Shown piece after piece: positions 46,163-54,386 of a stretch of DNA of 64,000 nucleotides. How positions within the stretch are numbered: position 1 is the stretch's first letter; the number at the start of each line of letters is the position of its first letter. A program made the position numbers and the translations under genes. The notes below the pieces were generated by a model, which made no database searches, was not told where the DNA came from, and saw only the letters and a list, made by a program, of their open reading frames with translations. The stretch is taken from contig NZ_JAZIFY010000001.1 of NCBI RefSeq assembly GCF_036634195.1, forward strand, positions 2,304,501-2,368,500. The letters run 5' to 3'. This DNA is from Streptomyces sp. P9-A4 (GTDB lineage: Bacteria; Actinomycetota; Actinomycetes; Streptomycetales; Streptomycetaceae).

Positions 46163-47317
46163 CTAGCGCTCGATCTCCTCGAACGCCGCCTCCCACTGGT
46201 CGAGCACGTGCGGCAGCGCCAGGTGCGCGACGTGCTCGCGCCCCGCCCTGCCGTACCGCAGACGCAGCTCGTCGTCGTCCATCAGTTCGCCCAGCGCGGC
46301 GGCGAGTCCCGGCACGTCGGCCGGCGGCACCAGGGTGCCGGTCACGCCGTCCGCGACGAGCTCGCGGACACCGCCGGAGACGTCGAAGCTCACACACGGC
46401 ACACCGCAGGCGGCGGCCTCGGCCAGCGCCATCGGCCGGCCCTCGCGCTCACTGCTGATCGCGACGACCGACAGCTCGCGGTAGGCGGCGGCCATGTCCT
46501 GCGCCGTGCCCCGGAAGACGACCTGCTCGGCGACGCCGAGGTCCTCGGCGCGCATCCGGAGTTCCTCCTCCAGCGGGCCCTCGCCGAAGAGGTGCAGCTC
46601 CCAGCCGTCGCGGCCCTTGTGGGCCTGCGCGAAGGCCTCGATCATCCGGTCGTACCGCTTGATCGGGTCGAGCCGGCCGACCGCGCCGATCCTGCGGGTG
46701 TCGAGCGGGGCCAGCTCGTCCGGGTAGAACGGCAGCGGGTTCGGCATGACCCGCACGTTCGGCACGCGCTGGTTGACGAACTCGACCGCGTCGCCCTCGG
46801 AGAGCACCAGGGTCTGCTCCAGCTCCGGGTAGTGACGCCGGATCAGGCCCAGGTTGGCGCTGCGCTTCGCCTGCGCGAAGGACTCGTGGTACTGGCCGAT
46901 GCCCTTGAGGTGGCGCCACTTCAGCGGCATGACCCAGTCCACCGCCCACGGCGAGCCGAAGACGATGTAGCCGTCCTCGACCTCCGCGAGCTTCCGCTCG
47001 AACTCCGCCCGCGCGTTGTCGCGGTCGGAGCGCGCACGCCGGGTGTCGGCGCGCCGGGCCAGGCTGAGCCGGTCGCCGACCGTGCGCACGGGCGGCTTGG
47101 GCTCGGCGGGGGCCGGGTAGAGCGTCGAGTGCCGGTACGCGCGCGTGGCGTTGTACGGGAAGGGCTCCGGGCTGGGCCGGATGCCGATCAGCTCGACGCG
47201 GTGGCCCCGCTCCCCCATGCCCTGGGCGAGGGTGTGCAGCACCCGCTGGGATCCACCCATCGAGTCGACGTCGATGCCGACGAAGAACACGGTGCGGACA
47301 GGGGAGGCCTCAGTCAT
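46163..47317 (-). CDS. GT4-family glycosyltransferase
   Basis: A 384-residue GT-B enzyme: TVFFVGIDVDSMGGSQRVLHTLAQ at the N-terminus, and the C-terminal donor-binding half with GRLDPIKRYDRMIEAFA and AISSEREGRPMALAEAAACGVPCVSFD. The E-x7-E-type motif is seen in SEREGRPMALAEA. Likely adds a sugar to a glycan or glycerol-phosphate polymer. The ATG at 47317 overlaps the stop of the upstream GT2/CDP-glycerol gene by 8 bp, showing coupling. Donor and acceptor not known. Confidence 0.85.
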   Translation of the reverse strand: MTEASPVRTVFFVGIDVDSMGGSQRVLHTLAQGMGERGHRVELIGIRPSPEPFPYNATRAYRHSTLYPAPAEPKPPVRTVGDRLSLARRADTRRARSDRDNARAEFERKLAEVEDGYIVFGSPWAVDWVMPLKWRHLKGIGQYHESFAQAKRSANLGLIRRHYPELEQTLVLSEGDAVEFVNQRVPNVRVMPNPLPFYPDELAPLDTRRIGAVGRLDPIKRYDRMIEAFAQAHKGRDGWELHLFGEGPLEEELRMRAEDLGVAEQVVFRGTAQDMAAAYRELSVVAISSEREGRPMALAEAAACGVPCVSFDVSGGVRELVADGVTGTLVPPADVPGLAAALGELMDDDELRLRYGRAGREHVAHLALPHVLDQWEAAFEEIER

Positions 47318-50093
47318 GGGTGCCGCCTTCGAAAAAAGCATCGACCACCATCTTGCTGGCGTGGCCGGTCTCGTACGAGCAGAACATTTCCTGGAAGCGC
47401 GCGTACCGCTGCGCGTGCCGCTCCTGTGTGCCGTCGAGGTCCCGCACGGCGGCGGCGAGGTCCTCGGTGGTCGTCAGCATCGGACCCGGAGCGATCTCCT
47501 CCAGGTCGTAGTACGTGCCGCGGTCGCCGCCCTTGTACGCCTCGTAGTCGTCCGTGTAGAGCAGGATCGGACGGCCCGTGTTGGCGTAGTCGAACATCAG
47601 CGACGAGTAGTCCGTGAGGACCGCGTCCGAGGCCAGCATCACATCGTTGATGTCGGCGTAGGAGGAGCCGTCCCGCAGGAAGTGACCCAGCTCCGGGGTG
47701 ATGGTGAACCGGTCGTACGGGTGGGTCCGCACGATGATGACCCAGTCATCGGAGAGGTGCGGGGCCAGCGCCTCCAGGTCCACCCGTACCGACTGTCCGG
47801 TGCGGCGGGCCGCGTCGCGGAAGGTCGGGGCGTAGAGCAGCACCTTCTTGCCGGCCGGGATGCGCAGGGCCTCGCGGACGGCGGCGGCCCTGGTCTGCTG
47901 CTCGGGCTCCGCCCAGCGCACCAGCACGTCGTTGCGCGGGTAGCCGGAGCGGATCAGGTCGGCCGAGACCTCGAAGGCCGGGACGAAGGTCCGCTCGAAC
48001 TCGGCGCTCGGGCAGACCAGCGCGTCCCAGCGGCCCACGGCGGCGCGGAAGCGCCCCTTCTCGATGTCCGAGGCACCGCGCAGCGACGGCACGTCGAAGC
48101 CCATCGCCTTGAACGTCTGGCCGTGCCAGGTCTGCAGGTACCGGGTGCCCTTCGGCTTCGGGTACAGGTACGGCAGGTTGTGCGAGTCCACCCAGTACGT
48201 GGCGCGGGCCAGCGCGCGGCCGTACGCGAAGCTGCCGCGCTTGACGAGGGTGACGTCCTTCGGGAAGGACGAACGGTCGCCGGAGTACGCCCAGACCACG
48301 TCTATGGGGAGGTTGCGGCGCTTGAGCTCCTCGTAGATGTAGCGCGGGCTGTCGGCGTAACCGCGGCCCTCCATCGCCTCGAAGACGGCGAGGCTGCGCT
48401 TGCGCGGGAGCTTGGACACGGCGTCGTACGCGGTGGCCTTGCCCTCGTTGCCGACGAGGATCTTCCTGACCTTGCCGACCTTGCCCTTGGCCTTGCGGGC
48501 GTACGGGCCGAACGGTTCGAGCGACTTCAGGACACCCGAACGCTCCCAGGTGACCTCGAGACGGCCGGCGCCCTTCTGCTCCGCCCTGACGCGGAGGTGG
48601 TGGATGCCGAAGGTGTGGTACGTCACGGTGGCGCGGAAGTCCGGCTGGTCGTGCCGGGCCAGCAGTATGTCGGTGCGGCGCGAACCGTCCCGCTCCAGCG
48701 CGACCACCGGGTGGCGGCGGGTCGCCACGCCGACCTTGCCGACGGGCACCTTGCGCAGGTCCAGCTCGACCGAGGAGCTGTACTCCCCCTCGCCCTGCGG
48801 ACGGAGCGTCAGCGGCACCGAGAGCGGCGTCTTGTGCGCGGCCAGCTTCACGGAGGCCACGGTGCCCTCGGTGATCAGACCGGCCGGGTCGTACGTGTGG
48901 ATCTCGAGGCGCATGACCGGGCCGTGCATCGTCACGGAGGTCAGCTCGTGCCGGATGCGGCCGGTGGCCAGCACCTGGTCGCGCATGTGCCACTCGCCGA
49001 TGTCCAGCTCGGCGCGGCTCGTGTCGTCGGCGGGCGCGACGGCGCCCCAGTACTCGGTGCCGTCCTGCTCGGTCACGGAGCGGGGGGCGATCTGCGGCCG
49101 GCCGAGCTGGCGCGCGGCGAGCTGGAGGTCTTCGAGGCGGCCGGTGCGCAGCAGGTGGATGCAGATGCGCTCCTCGCGGGAGAGCCGGGCGTAGGTCTCG
49201 TCGGAGATCTCGTCCAGGTACGGGTTCACCACCTCGGCGAACTCGGCGATCCACTCGAGGTCGCGGAACGGCAGGTCGCCCAGGTACAGGCGGAAGTCGT
49301 GGCGGAGGAACTTGTAGTCCTTCTCCGCGCGCAGCTCCCCGCGGCCCTGCTCCTCGAACCAGGCGTCGATGAGCCGGGCCACGCCGATGCGGTCCGCGAC
49401 GTTCTGGATCTTGTGCCGGCTGGAGGAGATGGAGACGCTCTCCGGGGCGAGGCGCCAGGTGTAGACCGACCACGGGGCGACGGCGAAGGACTCCGCGAGC
49501 GTGAACGCCTGCGCGGAGAACAGCTGGTCCTCGTAGTGGATGCCCTCGGGGAAGGCCAGGGCGTGGTCCCGGATGAAGGCGGTCCGGTAGAGCTTGTTCG
49601 TCGACAGGTGGTCGAAGAAGTACTCGGGGCTCTCGGCGATGCCGTTGACGACCCGCTTCTCGGTGAAGAGGTGCGGGTACCAGAGGCCGGTGGTGTTCGT
49701 CTCCTCGAAGAGACGGGTCACCTCGCCGGTGACGAAGTCGACCCCGGTCTCCTCGGCGACGAGGAGCAGGCTCTTGCAGGCGTGGCGGGGCAGCTCGTCG
49801 TCACTGTCCAGGAACATGACGTACGGGGCGCGGGCGACCGCGATGCCGCGGTTGCGGGGGGCGCTGCAGCCACCGCTGTTCTGCTCCAGACGCACGTAGC
49901 GCACACGCGGGTCGGAGGCCTCAAGAGAACGCGCGACGCGCTCGGTGCCATCGGTCGAACAGTCGTCGGCGATGATCACTTCGAGGTTGTTCAGGGTCTG
50001 GTCGAGCACCGACCGGACCGCTCGCGGGAGCCGTTCCTCATCGTTGTAGACGATGATGACGACGCTCACATCAGGGACGTCGCTAGTCGGCAT
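47310..50093 (-). CDS. GT2 - CDP-glycerol glycerophosphotransferase fusion
   Basis: A 927-residue fusion. Residues about 8-230 are a GT2 domain (VSVVIIVYNDEERLPRAV, IADDCSTDGT, MFLDSDDELP). Residues about 570-920 form a TagF/TagB-like CDP-glycerol glycerophosphotransferase (LQTWHGQTFKAMGFD, SGYPRNDVLV, LLYAPTFRD, VLTDYSSLMFDYA), as in teichoic-acid synthesis; the middle holds beta-rich sequence. It would add glycerol-phosphate-type units to a wall glycopolymer. ATG at 50093 with GAGAGG seven bases upstream. Related GT2 protein encoded just upstream. Confidence 0.88.
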   Translation of the reverse strand: MPTSDVPDVSVVIIVYNDEERLPRAVRSVLDQTLNNLEVIIADDCSTDGTERVARSLEASDPRVRYVRLEQNSGGCSAPRNRGIAVARAPYVMFLDSDDELPRHACKSLLLVAEETGVDFVTGEVTRLFEETNTTGLWYPHLFTEKRVVNGIAESPEYFFDHLSTNKLYRTAFIRDHALAFPEGIHYEDQLFSAQAFTLAESFAVAPWSVYTWRLAPESVSISSSRHKIQNVADRIGVARLIDAWFEEQGRGELRAEKDYKFLRHDFRLYLGDLPFRDLEWIAEFAEVVNPYLDEISDETYARLSREERICIHLLRTGRLEDLQLAARQLGRPQIAPRSVTEQDGTEYWGAVAPADDTSRAELDIGEWHMRDQVLATGRIRHELTSVTMHGPVMRLEIHTYDPAGLITEGTVASVKLAAHKTPLSVPLTLRPQGEGEYSSSVELDLRKVPVGKVGVATRRHPVVALERDGSRRTDILLARHDQPDFRATVTYHTFGIHHLRVRAEQKGAGRLEVTWERSGVLKSLEPFGPYARKAKGKVGKVRKILVGNEGKATAYDAVSKLPRKRSLAVFEAMEGRGYADSPRYIYEELKRRNLPIDVVWAYSGDRSSFPKDVTLVKRGSFAYGRALARATYWVDSHNLPYLYPKPKGTRYLQTWHGQTFKAMGFDVPSLRGASDIEKGRFRAAVGRWDALVCPSAEFERTFVPAFEVSADLIRSGYPRNDVLVRWAEPEQQTRAAAVREALRIPAGKKVLLYAPTFRDAARRTGQSVRVDLEALAPHLSDDWVIIVRTHPYDRFTITPELGHFLRDGSSYADINDVMLASDAVLTDYSSLMFDYANTGRPILLYTDDYEAYKGGDRGTYYDLEEIAPGPMLTTTEDLAAAVRDLDGTQERHAQRYARFQEMFCSYETGHASKMVVDAFFEGGTHD

Positions 50094-50301
50094 CCAAGTC
50101 CTCTCACAAGTGCGGGGCGGCAACGTCCGGTACGCGTCCCGGCCGGCTGCGGCGCTGCCAGCGCCACGGTCGATGGCGCACTACGGCCTTCAAAGGTGGG
50201 GGTGCCGCCGCATCTGCACGATGAGCGCCACCCGGCGACCGGAAAGACTACCCGGCAGGAGGAATTGTTCCATACCTGCTCTCCCGCACATTCAGTGATG
50301 T

Positions 50302-51939
50302 TCACCGCATGGCAAACAGCCTCTTGAAGCGGCCCGACATCACCTGACGGGCGCCCACCGCGCCTCCCGCGAACCGGAGCACGAGGCCCCGCCGCGCCGA
50401 GGCCACGACCTGGACGAGCAGCACCCGGCCGAGCCTCCCGAGGACCATTCCGCGCCGTCCCGCGAAGCCCTGCGGGGCCCTGACCTCGGCCGTCCCGGTC
50501 GAACCGTCCGCGTACCGCAGCTCGGCGTGGAGCGACCAGGCGGCGAGCCGGCCCGCGCGCAGCAGCTTCGACGTCGGCAGCGACACGGTGGCCGTCCAGC
50601 CCTCCTCCACGGGAAGCAGCGGCGCCTCGGCCGACACCTCGTCGGCGGAGACCCGCTCGGTGAACGACACGCCGACGGAGAGGGGGGCGAGCGCGGCGAC
50701 ACGCCCGTACAGATCGTGGACGGTCAGGGTCAGCCGGGTCGACGCGCCGACGGTCACCTCGCCGTCCACCGCCACCGGAAGCGCGTCGGGCCCGAGCTCC
50801 CCGAGACCGTCGAGGGGTACGTCGGCGGGCGCGGCGGCCAGCACCGGGGTGCCGTCCCCGGCGCGCGGGTAAGGGGGGACGAGCCGGGGCCGGGGCGCGG
50901 CCAACTCGACGAACCGGGTCAGCTCCCGGCCCTCCGGTACGGCGGCCAGGGCCGCGAAGGCGGCGTGCAGCCAGCGGGAGGGCGCCTCGGCGTCGGCGAC
51001 CGCGGCGGCCTCGAAGCCGGCCAGGTGCGCGCGGGTGACCGTCCACCAGCCGGCCCGGTACTCGGCGGTGCGCTGCGGCAGTTCGCGCAGGTACATGGGG
51101 AGGTCGTAGTCGAGGAACTTCGTCTGCGCGGCGCGGGCGAGCGCGGGCCGGGCGGCCGTACGGAACACGTCGACGACGGCGGCGTGCGCGGCGAGCCGGT
51201 GCTCCCAGTTGGCGAGGGAGGCGCGGCGCAGCGAGATCGACAGGGTCGCGGCCTGGCGCCGTACGTGCCAGACGTAGACGGGCACGTCGGTGACGGCGAG
51301 CCGGGGGCGGGCGGCCTGGACGCGGGCGCTGAAGACGAAGTCCTCGTAGTGGAAGGCGCCGTCGGGGAAGCGGACGGCGTGCCGGGCGAGGAAGTCGCGG
51401 CGGTAGAGCTTGTTCACCGAGAGGGTGTCGAGGAGGAACTCGGGGTGGTCCTCGACGCCGTCGAGGACGGTGCCGGGGAGCGTGGCGCCCTGCGACACGT
51501 CGTACAGCGAGGGCGCCCAGACGGTCTCGCGGCCCTCGGGCAGCTCGCGGCGCACGCAGACGCCGGCGACGACGTCCGTGCGCTGCTCTTCGGCGACGGC
51601 GAGCAGCCCGTCGACGGCGCCGGGGAGGAGCAGGTCGTCGCTGTCCAGGAACAGGACGTAGGGGTGTACGGCGGCGGCGATGCCGTCGTTACGGGGGGTG
51701 CCGCAGCCGCCGCTGTTCTCGGTCCGCGGCAGCGGCCGTACGCGCGGCTCGCCGGCGAACCCGGCGAGCACCTCGGGGGTCGTGTCCCCGGAGGCGTCGT
51801 CGACGACGATCACCTCACCGACGGCGTCCCCCTGCGCGAGCGCGGAACGCACGGCGTCACCGACATGCGCCGCGTCGTTGTACGCGATGACGACGACACT
51901 GACACGCGCGGGGCCCAACGGCCGGGAACTCTCACTCAC
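50302..51939 (-). CDS. GT2 glycosyltransferase, paralogue of the fusion's N-terminus
   Basis: A 545-residue protein with an N-terminal GT2 domain (VSVVVIAYNDAAHVGDAV, VVDDASGDTTPEV, LFLDSDDLLLPGAV) closely matching the N-terminus of the downstream fusion. The C-terminal half is beta-rich and lacks the glycerophosphotransferase motifs, so it resembles the fusion protein's middle region. Likely a second transferase of the same polymer. GTG start at 51939. Preceded by the terminator of obgE and followed 208 bp on by the fusion gene. Confidence 0.85.
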   Translation of the reverse strand: MSESSRPLGPARVSVVVIAYNDAAHVGDAVRSALAQGDAVGEVIVVDDASGDTTPEVLAGFAGEPRVRPLPRTENSGGCGTPRNDGIAAAVHPYVLFLDSDDLLLPGAVDGLLAVAEEQRTDVVAGVCVRRELPEGRETVWAPSLYDVSQGATLPGTVLDGVEDHPEFLLDTLSVNKLYRRDFLARHAVRFPDGAFHYEDFVFSARVQAARPRLAVTDVPVYVWHVRRQAATLSISLRRASLANWEHRLAAHAAVVDVFRTAARPALARAAQTKFLDYDLPMYLRELPQRTAEYRAGWWTVTRAHLAGFEAAAVADAEAPSRWLHAAFAALAAVPEGRELTRFVELAAPRPRLVPPYPRAGDGTPVLAAAPADVPLDGLGELGPDALPVAVDGEVTVGASTRLTLTVHDLYGRVAALAPLSVGVSFTERVSADEVSAEAPLLPVEEGWTATVSLPTSKLLRAGRLAAWSLHAELRYADGSTGTAEVRAPQGFAGRRGMVLGRLGRVLLVQVVASARRGLVLRFAGGAVGARQVMSGRFKRLFAMR

Positions 51940-51973
51940 CCGGGAATCCTACGTGCCCCCACCAGCACCCAAA

Positions 51974-52000
51974 GGGGGCCGGGCCCAAGGCCCGGCCCCC
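51974..52000 (-). terminator. obgE terminator
   Basis: GGGGGCCGGGCC (51974-51985) pairs perfectly with GGCCCGGCCCCC (51989-52000), 3-base loop. 9 bp downstream of the obgE stop. Confidence 0.75.
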
Positions 52001-52008
52001 GAGACCCG

Positions 52009-53448
52009 CTAGAACGGGTCGAACTCGTCGTACTCGCGCTGTGCGTCGTCGCGTTCCGCGTCGCGGTCGCGGCGGCGCTGGGCTGCCGGGCGGGGGGCCT
52101 CCAGGCGGTGGTCCTCGCCTCGGCGGCCGAGCATCTCGGCGCCGGCCATCATCGAGGGCTCCCAGTCGAAGACGACCGCGTTCTCCTCGGAGCCGATCGC
52201 GACGCCGTCGCCCGCGCGGGCGCCCGCCTTCATCAGGCGGTCCTCGACGCCGAGGCGGTTGAGACGGTCGGCCAGGTAGCCGACGGCCTCGTCGTTGCTG
52301 AAGTCGGTCTGGCGGACCCAGCGCTCCGGCTTCTCGCCGCGCACCCGGTACACGTCCTCGGCCTCGTCGTACGTGACCGTGAAGCCCGCGTCGTCGACGG
52401 CCTTCGGGCGGATGACGATCCGGGTCGCCTCCTCCTGCGGCTTGGCCGCGCGCGCCTCTCCGACGATGCCGGCGAGGGCGAAGGACAGCTCCTTGAGGCC
52501 CAGCCGCGCGACGGCGGAGACCTCGAACACCTGGTAGCCGCGCTCCTCCAGCTCCGGGCGGATCATGTCCGCGAGGTCCTGGCCGTCCGGGATGTCGACC
52601 TTGTTGAGGACGACGATGCGGGGCCGGTCCTCAAGACCGCCGTACTGCCGCAGCTCCTCCTCGATGATGTCGAGGTCGCTGACCGGGTCACGGTCCGATT
52701 CGAGGGTCGCGGTGTCCAGGACGTGGACCAGGACCGAGCAGCGCTCCACGTGGCGGAGGAACTCCAGGCCCAGGCCGCGGCCCTGGCTCGCGCCCGGGAT
52801 GAGGCCCGGCACGTCGGCGATCGTGTAGACGGTCGAACCGGCGGTGACGACGCCCAGGTTCGGGACGAGCGTGGTGAAGGGGTAGTCCGCGATCTTCGGC
52901 TTGGCGGCCGAGAGGACCGAGATCAGCGAGGACTTGCCGGCGCTCGGGTAGCCGACGAGCGCCACGTCGGCGACGGTCTTGAGCTCCAGGACGACGTCCC
53001 CCGCCTCACCGGGCTCGCCGAGCAGCGCGAAGCCGGGGGCCTTGCGGCGCGCGGAGGACAGCGCCGCGTTGCCGAGGCCGCCGCGACCGCCCTGGCCCGC
53101 GACGAAGGTGGTTCCGTGACCGACGAGGTCGGCGAGGACGTTGCCCTCCTTGTCGAGGACGACGGTGCCGTCGGGCACGGGCAGGACCAGGTCCTGGCCG
53201 TCCTTGCCGGAGCGGTTGTCACCGGCACCGGGCTGACCGTTGGTCGCCTTGCGGTGCGGCGAGTGGTGGTAGTCGAGGAGGGTGGTGACCGCCTGGTCGA
53301 CGACCAGGGTCACATCGCCGCCACGGCCGCCGTTGCCGCCGTCGGGTCCGCCGAGCGGCTTGAACTTCTCCCGGTGAACGGAGGCGCAGCCGTGGCCTCC
53401 GTTACCCGCGGCGACATGCAGCTCGACGCGGTCCACGAAGGTGGTCAT
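52009..53448 (-). CDS. obgE: GTPase ObgE/CgtA
   Basis: A 479-residue GTPase needed for 50S assembly and, in Streptomyces, for the onset of sporulation. Obg fold at 1-157 (Gly-rich, [13 protein letters not shown]), G domain with [21 protein letters not shown] and NKVDIPD, then a C-terminal OCT domain and an Arg/Asp-rich tail. ATG at 53448 with GGAGG. Third gene of rplU-rpmA-obgE; a hairpin between rpmA and obgE may tune its level. Confidence 0.96.
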   Translation of the reverse strand: MTTFVDRVELHVAAGNGGHGCASVHREKFKPLGGPDGGNGGRGGDVTLVVDQAVTTLLDYHHSPHRKATNGQPGAGDNRSGKDGQDLVLPVPDGTVVLDKEGNVLADLVGHGTTFVAGQGGRGGLGNAALSSARRKAPGFALLGEPGEAGDVVLELKTVADVALVGYPSAGKSSLISVLSAAKPKIADYPFTTLVPNLGVVTAGSTVYTIADVPGLIPGASQGRGLGLEFLRHVERCSVLVHVLDTATLESDRDPVSDLDIIEEELRQYGGLEDRPRIVVLNKVDIPDGQDLADMIRPELEERGYQVFEVSAVARLGLKELSFALAGIVGEARAAKPQEEATRIVIRPKAVDDAGFTVTYDEAEDVYRVRGEKPERWVRQTDFSNDEAVGYLADRLNRLGVEDRLMKAGARAGDGVAIGSEENAVVFDWEPSMMAGAEMLGRRGEDHRLEAPRPAAQRRRDRDAERDDAQREYDEFDPF

Positions 53449-53499
53449 GGTTGTGCCTCCATCTATTTACGTACTGAATGTCTATCTAGTAACACGCGA

Positions 53500-53540
53500 A
53501 AGGCGGACCCGCTTCCCGTACGGGAAGTGAGGTCCGCCTC
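53500..53540 (-). terminator. Hairpin between rpmA and obgE
   Basis: AGGCGGACC (53501-53509) pairs with GGTCCGCCT (53531-53539), and inside it CTTCCCGTACGGGAAG (53512-53527) is palindromic. Probably a partial terminator. An AT-rich block downstream of it (53461-53495) could hold an obgE promoter. Confidence 0.65.
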
Positions 53541-53554
53541 CGCAAAAGAACCGA

Positions 53555-53809
53555 TCAGGCGACCGGAACGATGTTCACGACCTTGCGGCCACGGTGGGTG
53601 CCGAACTGCACCGAACCGGCCTGCAGGGCGAACAGCGTGTCGTCGCCGCCACGGCCGACGCCGGAGCCGGGGTGGAAGTGCGTGCCACGCTGGCGGATCA
53701 GGATCTCACCCGCGTTGACGAGCTGACCGCCGAAGCGCTTCACGCCGAGCCGCTGGGCATTGGAGTCGCGCCCGTTCCGGGTGGAAGATGCGCCCTTCTT
53801 GTGTGCCAT
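53555..53809 (-). CDS. rpmA: 50S ribosomal protein L27
   Basis: An 84-residue basic protein, [23 protein letters not shown] at its start (written as two runs: [23 protein letters not shown]), of the usual L27 length. It sits near the peptidyl-transferase centre. The N-terminus begins directly AHKK, so no cleavable extension as in Firmicutes. ATG with GAGGG upstream, 13 bp after rplU. Confidence 0.97.
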   Translation of the reverse strand: MAHKKGASSTRNGRDSNAQRLGVKRFGGQLVNAGEILIRQRGTHFHPGSGVGRGGDDTLFALQAGSVQFGTHRGRKVVNIVPVA

Positions 53810-53822
53810 GTCTCAGTCCCTC

Positions 53823-54143
53823 TTACTTCGCAGCCGCGGGGATACCGGTGACCTTGATCGCCGTGTACTGCTGGCGGTGACCCTGGCGACGGCGGTAGCC
53901 GGTCTTGTTCTTGTAGCGCAGGATGTCGATCTTGGCACCCTTGTGGTGGTCCACGATCTCGGCCTGGACCTTGATCCCGGCCAGCACCCACGGGTCGCTG
54001 GTCACGGCGTCGCCGTCGACAACGAGCAGGGTCGAGAGCTCGACCGTGTCGCCAACCTTGGCCGTGGGAATCTTGTCAACTTCAACGATGTCGCCGACAG
54101 CAACCTTGTGCTGACGACCACCGCTGCGCACGATGGCGTACAC
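53823..54143 (-). CDS. rplU: 50S ribosomal protein L21
   Basis: A 106-residue protein starting [17 protein letters not shown], with [17 protein letters not shown] near the end, the normal L21. Binds 23S rRNA. GTG start with GAGAGAGA upstream. First gene of rplU-rpmA-obgE. A 150-nt leader with hairpins lies between its promoter and the start, possibly for autoregulation. Confidence 0.97.
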   Translation of the reverse strand: MYAIVRSGGRQHKVAVGDIVEVDKIPTAKVGDTVELSTLLVVDGDAVTSDPWVLAGIKVQAEIVDHHKGAKIDILRYKNKTGYRRRQGHRQQYTAIKVTGIPAAAK

Positions 54144-54301
54144 GCGGATCTCTCTCTCACTCGGGATCGAAACCTCTGAAGCCAGCCGCTCACACGGACC
54201 CGAGGGCCCGCGGCGTTCCGGAATCGGACGAGCGGCCTCTCCCGGCGAACGGGAGGGAGGTGCTCAGAGGCGCGGCATGTCGATCGACACGCCGACGGTC
54301 T

Positions 54302-54331
54302 AGGTTACGGGCGGCGGCCTCGGAGGGTCAA
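54302..54331 (-). promoter_or_regulatory. Promoter of rplU-rpmA-obgE
   Basis: On the minus strand TTGACC (54331-54326), 18 bases, TAACCT (54307-54302): a near-ideal HrdB-type promoter, directly downstream of the rne terminator. Confidence 0.75.
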
Positions 54332-54343
54332 ATTCGCCCGTGC

Positions 54344-54380
54344 GGTACGGGCCGCCCCCGGTCGGGGGGCGGCCCGTACC
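54344..54380 (-). terminator. rne terminator
   Basis: GGTACGGGCCGCCCCC (54344-54359) pairs perfectly with GGGGGCGGCCCGTACC (54365-54380), 16-bp stem and 5-base loop, just past the rne stop. Confidence 0.8.
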
Positions 54381-54386
54381 CGCCGG

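Noticed and set aside
53461..53495. AT-rich block upstream of obgE as a definite promoter
   Set aside because: No -35/-10 pair with acceptable spacing could be fixed, so it is mentioned only beside the hairpin.
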